Of a stretch of DNA of 23,570 nt, positions 21,274 to 23,570 are shown piece after piece; position 1 is the stretch's first letter, and every line of letters starts with the position of its first letter. The DNA is from a virus. The translations under genes were made by a program, and so were the position numbers. The notes beneath the pieces were generated by a model. It saw only the letters and a program-made list of their open reading frames with translations. It did no database searches and had not been told where the DNA came from. The stretch is from positions 1-23,570 of IMG/VR virus record IMGVR_UViG_3300004282_000009, one strand, 5' to 3'.

Positions 21274-21504
21274 ATGAGCATTACCACAACTCCCATTGTC
21301 CTTTCTACCTACGCTGACGATAAGCTTATTGCTCTCAAGTCGCTGGATGCAGTTTCTGCTGTTGGCTATGATTACGAGTTTTCTGACTACGCTGCTGCTG
21401 ATAAGCCTGGAACGATTGTCATCAAGGATGGAGATGTAGTTATCAAGACGCTGACTCTGACGTATGATGGGTCTGGCAACGTGACTTCTATCGTTCGCTC
21501 ATAA
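21274..21504 (+). CDS. small protein with the shared DDKLIALKxLD N-terminus
   Basis: 76 residues. Residues 12-31 (STYADDKLIALKSLDAVSAV) align with residues about 10-29 of the 20777 product, with no extra domain in common. The remainder is a small beta hairpin region (GTIVIKDGDVVIKTLTLTYD, then SGNVTSIVRS). The stop overlaps the next gene (TAATG). Paralogous N-termini on neighbouring genes suggest attachment to the same virion partner. Function unknown. Confidence 0.65.
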   Translation: MSITTTPIVLSTYADDKLIALKSLDAVSAVGYDYEFSDYAAADKPGTIVIKDGDVVIKTLTLTYDGSGNVTSIVRS

Positions 21505-22643
21505 TGGCACTTGTTGACAACATACTCGCCTACTGGAAGCTGGACGATGACGGCAGCGGTGCTGTGTCGCTTGTAGATTCTACTGGCAATTCCAACACGC
21601 TCACCAACTACAATGGCGTTACTCTAGGAACTGGAATCATTGCTGGCGATGCGATTTTGGATGGCAGCAACTCTTTATATTCTGGAAACATATTTACTGG
21701 TTCTGGAGATTGGTCAGTTTCAGCATGGGTTAAGCCTCAAGAAGTTGCATATTATTCAGCACTAATAACTGCAACTAATTTTAACTTTTATCTTAATACA
21801 GACAACTCTGTTAGTGTTAATGACAGATTTTCCCAATCTGATATTGAGTCGGTTGGAAATGTTCCAAATGGAGCTTGGAGTTATTTAACTATTATATCAT
21901 CAAGCGGAACAACATCACTTTATATTGATGGACTTTTTGTTGCATCAACAACTCAAGCAATCAATCCAATTGACTATGCATCTATTGGAACATTAAGCGA
22001 ATCACAATGGTTTTTAAGCGGACAAATTGACGAAGTCGGAATCTGGTCTAGATCGCTATCTATTTCTGAAATAACTGATCTCTATAACAGTGGATACGGA
22101 CTAACATATCCATTCATTCCATCTCTTTATTTTAGTGGTGGAAATCTATCCACTCTTTCAAATTGGTGGAAAGACCCTGGGTTTACTATTGCAGCAGACT
22201 CTCTTCCAGATGAAGATACTCCAGTTGTTATTTCAGAAAATGCCACATCTGGATCATTGATTTGTTCCACAGCAACAATTATTGATGCGTCGAATGCTGG
22301 AGATATTACTGGTGACTGCACATTTAATGGAACCTCCTCAAACTCTGGCAACATTACTGGAGATGCAGATGTCTATCACCCAGCACAGAATCCCCTTGGT
22401 GGCGATGTAAGTGGAACCATCTCGTATTTCTGGCCCAATGGAACTGGTATTTGGGGCGGGGATGTTTGGTTCAACGGAGATAATGTTGTTGTGATTCCAG
22501 CAGAAAACGAAGTAAAGGCAGGAGTTGTGTATGGATTCCCATCAGACCCGCTTACTGGTACTTATACTGGAAGCGGTGGTGGAGGCGGCAGCGATACCAC
22601 AATCTCCCGACTATTAAACCTTCCTTGGTTTATCAAAATCTAA
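21504..22643 (+). CDS. LamG/concanavalin-A-like adhesin
   Basis: 379 residues. Residues 1-200 have the LamG-like pattern: LAYWKLDDDGSGAVSLVDST at the start, WSVSAWVKP, LTIISSSGTTSLYIDGLFVA and SGQIDEVGIWSRSLS near the end. This beta-sandwich binds glycans and occurs in phage receptor-binding and head-decoration proteins. Residues 205-355 are a Gly/Thr/Asn/Ser repeat-like beta region (TSGSLICSTATIIDASNAG and similar). A flexible GSGGGGGS linker leads to a hydrophobic C-terminal motif (ISRLLNLPWFIKI). The start overlaps the upstream stop. Carbohydrate binding to the host is likely; target unknown. Confidence 0.75.
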   Translation: MALVDNILAYWKLDDDGSGAVSLVDSTGNSNTLTNYNGVTLGTGIIAGDAILDGSNSLYSGNIFTGSGDWSVSAWVKPQEVAYYSALITATNFNFYLNTDNSVSVNDRFSQSDIESVGNVPNGAWSYLTIISSSGTTSLYIDGLFVASTTQAINPIDYASIGTLSESQWFLSGQIDEVGIWSRSLSISEITDLYNSGYGLTYPFIPSLYFSGGNLSTLSNWWKDPGFTIAADSLPDEDTPVVISENATSGSLICSTATIIDASNAGDITGDCTFNGTSSNSGNITGDADVYHPAQNPLGGDVSGTISYFWPNGTGIWGGDVWFNGDNVVVIPAENEVKAGVVYGFPSDPLTGTYTGSGGGGGSDTTISRLLNLPWFIKI

Positions 22644-22652
22644 TCTGATAAG

Positions 22653-22838
22653 ATGAACCATCCAGACGCTACAGTTTCAAACGGAATAATCGGAACGGCA
22701 ACCTCTATTGGTGCTACCGTTGTTAGTCTGCTTCCTCATATTGAAACATGGATGCGGATCACATCACTCACCCTTGGATTGATTATCGCAGTATTGACAC
22801 TTGATAAAATCCTCAAGGAAAGAAAAAAGGACAAATGA
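22653..22838 (+). CDS. holin-like two-helix membrane protein
   Basis: 61 residues with two hydrophobic segments (about 11-29 NGIIGTATSIGATVVSLLP and 36-53 ITSLTLGLIIAVLTLDK) joined by HIETWM, then a highly basic tail KERKKDK. This is class II holin topology. It starts the lysis cassette, overlapping the next start by 4 bases, and precedes a spanin-like gene and a probable endolysin. Pore formation in the inner membrane to release the endolysin is the inferred role. No recognised sequence family. Confidence 0.65.
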   Translation: MNHPDATVSNGIIGTATSIGATVVSLLPHIETWMRITSLTLGLIIAVLTLDKILKERKKDK

Positions 22839-23200
22839 AAAAACTTCTTATTGTTTGTGCGTCCATTCTTCTTATTGGATGCGCGCACAAGCCAGTTGAG
22901 AAATATGTTGCTCCTTCCATTGTGCCTGTTCGCACAAGCGTGGAGAAGGTGCGTAAATATGTGCGTCCAGAAGGCACTGCTGCCGTGCAGGAGCTAACCT
23001 CTGCAATCTCCACATACGAGTTTCAAGTTGCAGAGCAAGCCAAGTCTCTCGCCAAGGCAGAGGCAGATGCCGTTTATTGGAATCAGAAACATGGTGAGGC
23101 ATTGCGAAAGTTGTGGTTCTGGCGCGGTCTTGCCATTCTCGGAGCCGCATTGATTTTGGCAGGAGTTGGACTCAAGACTGGATGGAAGTTCATGGTATGA
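22835..23200 (+). CDS. lipoprotein with C-terminal membrane helix, unimolecular spanin candidate
   Basis: 121 residues. The N-terminus (MKKLLIVCASILLIGC) is a type II signal with lipobox LIGC and acylated Cys16. Residues about 33-90 are a helical periplasmic domain and 94-114 (FWRGLAILGAALILAGVGL) a single transmembrane helix. An outer-membrane-anchored N-terminus with an inner-membrane C-terminus is exactly the layout of a u-spanin (as in phage T1 gp11), which fuses outer and inner membranes in the last step of lysis. AAAGGA precedes the ATG by three bases. It overlaps both neighbours, as lysis genes often do. Confidence 0.7.
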   Translation: MKKLLIVCASILLIGCAHKPVEKYVAPSIVPVRTSVEKVRKYVRPEGTAAVQELTSAISTYEFQVAEQAKSLAKAEADAVYWNQKHGEALRKLWFWRGLAILGAALILAGVGLKTGWKFMV

Positions 23201-23505
23201 ACAAGACAACTTGGCAACGCTTGCTGCTGTCAATACTTGGAATCATAACAATCCAAGTAAGCTGGAGGTGGGCCGTGGCCCATTTGTATTCCATGCCAGA
23301 ACCAGCAATCGCTGGGTTTGTCTCAATCACAACCAACAGCTTCTACATCATTGGGGCTATAGTCATCTTTATGGTGACGGGACGCTTGATTTACGAGTGG
23401 AAGATGGGAAGCCAGCAAGTCCAGCAAGTCGCATCCCATGTGGAGTATATCAGCGAGAAGTTGACCAAGAATGCCAAGGAGTCCGATTATGAGGCTTCCG
23501 TCTGA
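23197..23505 (+). CDS. second small membrane protein of the lysis cassette
   Basis: 102 residues from the ATG at 23197, which overlaps the upstream stop (ATGA); the frame is open further upstream but only through the spanin gene. Two hydrophobic segments (about 10-24 LLSILGIITIQVSW and 44-66 TTNSFYIIGAIVIFMVTGRL) are followed by a polar helical tail (about 67-102). It could be a second holin, an antiholin or a pinholin; no family recognised. Its stop overlaps the endolysin start by 17 bases. Confidence 0.6.
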   Translation: MNKTTWQRLLLSILGIITIQVSWRWAVAHLYSMPEPAIAGFVSITTNSFYIIGAIVIFMVTGRLIYEWKMGSQQVQQVASHVEYISEKLTKNAKESDYEASV

Positions 23506-23570
23506 GAATACGCTAAAGCTGATCTATGACTTTGAGGTTGGTGGAGGAGAGGCATACTACAATCGGTTTT
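23489..23570 (+). CDS. probable endolysin, 5' part only
   Basis: The window ends after 27 codons: MRLPSENTLKLIYDFEVGGG, then EAYYNRF. The IYDFEVGGG-x-x-YY-N pattern is one I recall from phage peptidoglycan hydrolases annotated as endolysins, where the Glu lies near the catalytic site; this is memory, not a search. It overlaps the upstream gene by 17 bases and follows holin and spanin genes, the normal place for an endolysin. Its catalytic class cannot be judged from this fragment. Confidence 0.6.
   Translation, partial: MRLPSENTLKLIYDFEVGGGEAYYNRF

Overview
This window reads as part of a tailed double-stranded DNA phage genome (Caudoviricetes, probably a short-tailed podovirus-like phage) that infects a Gram-negative bacterium. 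The evidence is a long rightward block of closely packed virion genes, a major-capsid-like gene with its own terminator, HNH homing endonucleases, a phage-encoded tRNA, and a lysis cassette with a lipoprotein of unimolecular-spanin layout (which implies an outer membrane). I see no chromosomal housekeeping gene, integrase or repressor. Terminase large subunit, portal and DNA polymerase are not in the window, so it is a fragment. The host cannot be fixed from sequence alone. Many genes lack a Shine-Dalgarno sequence and start after A/T-rich leaders.

Layout: (1) 1-137, the 3' end of a rightward gene with a Gly-X-Y (collagen-like) repeat built from a 9-bp tandem repeat. (2) 197-2165, a leftward operon of five small genes of unknown function, separated from the first gene by a two-way terminator. 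One of the five (1061-1225) is only 54 codons long. (3) 2166-2587, a regulatory-looking intergenic region with repeated CCATGTCA and a 17-bp palindrome. (4) 2588-3097, a helix-turn-helix protein resembling a terminase small subunit. (5) 3098-4473, a mostly non-coding region. Its main content is an approximately 850-nt stretch (about 3585-4440) full of perfect hairpins and long-range helices, ending in a U-run next to a tRNA gene. I interpret it as a giant structured non-coding RNA of the GOLLD/ROOL kind, and it is the most exciting object here. (6) 4474-5938, tRNA-Gln(UUG) overlapping an FkbM methyltransferase gene (leftward), with a divergent glycosyltransferase-like gene.

(7) 5935-18394, the rightward virion block: a small acidic protein, a probable head-tail adaptor, two helical internal proteins, a giant 1631-residue internal/ejection-type protein, several structural or cysteine-rich proteins, a second glycosyltransferase-like gene, a PD-(D/E)XK nuclease out of frame with it, and an HNH endonuclease. 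(8) 18554-19738, the putative major capsid protein, with a structured leader, strongly biased codon use and a strong terminator, bracketed by HNH genes. (9) 20481-22643, small virion-associated proteins (two share an N-terminal motif) and a LamG-like adhesin. (10) 22653-23570, the lysis cassette: holin-like protein, u-spanin candidate, second small membrane protein, and the start of a probable endolysin.

How it fits together: the leftward genes are probably early or host-takeover functions. The rightward block builds the particle, ejects DNA and lyses the cell. The methyltransferase and the two glycosyltransferase-like genes suggest glycan modification. The tRNA supplies a CAA decoder to a phage whose large proteins are rich in glutamine. 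A TTGAC(G)CAA element upstream of three rightward transcription units may be a phage promoter or activator site.
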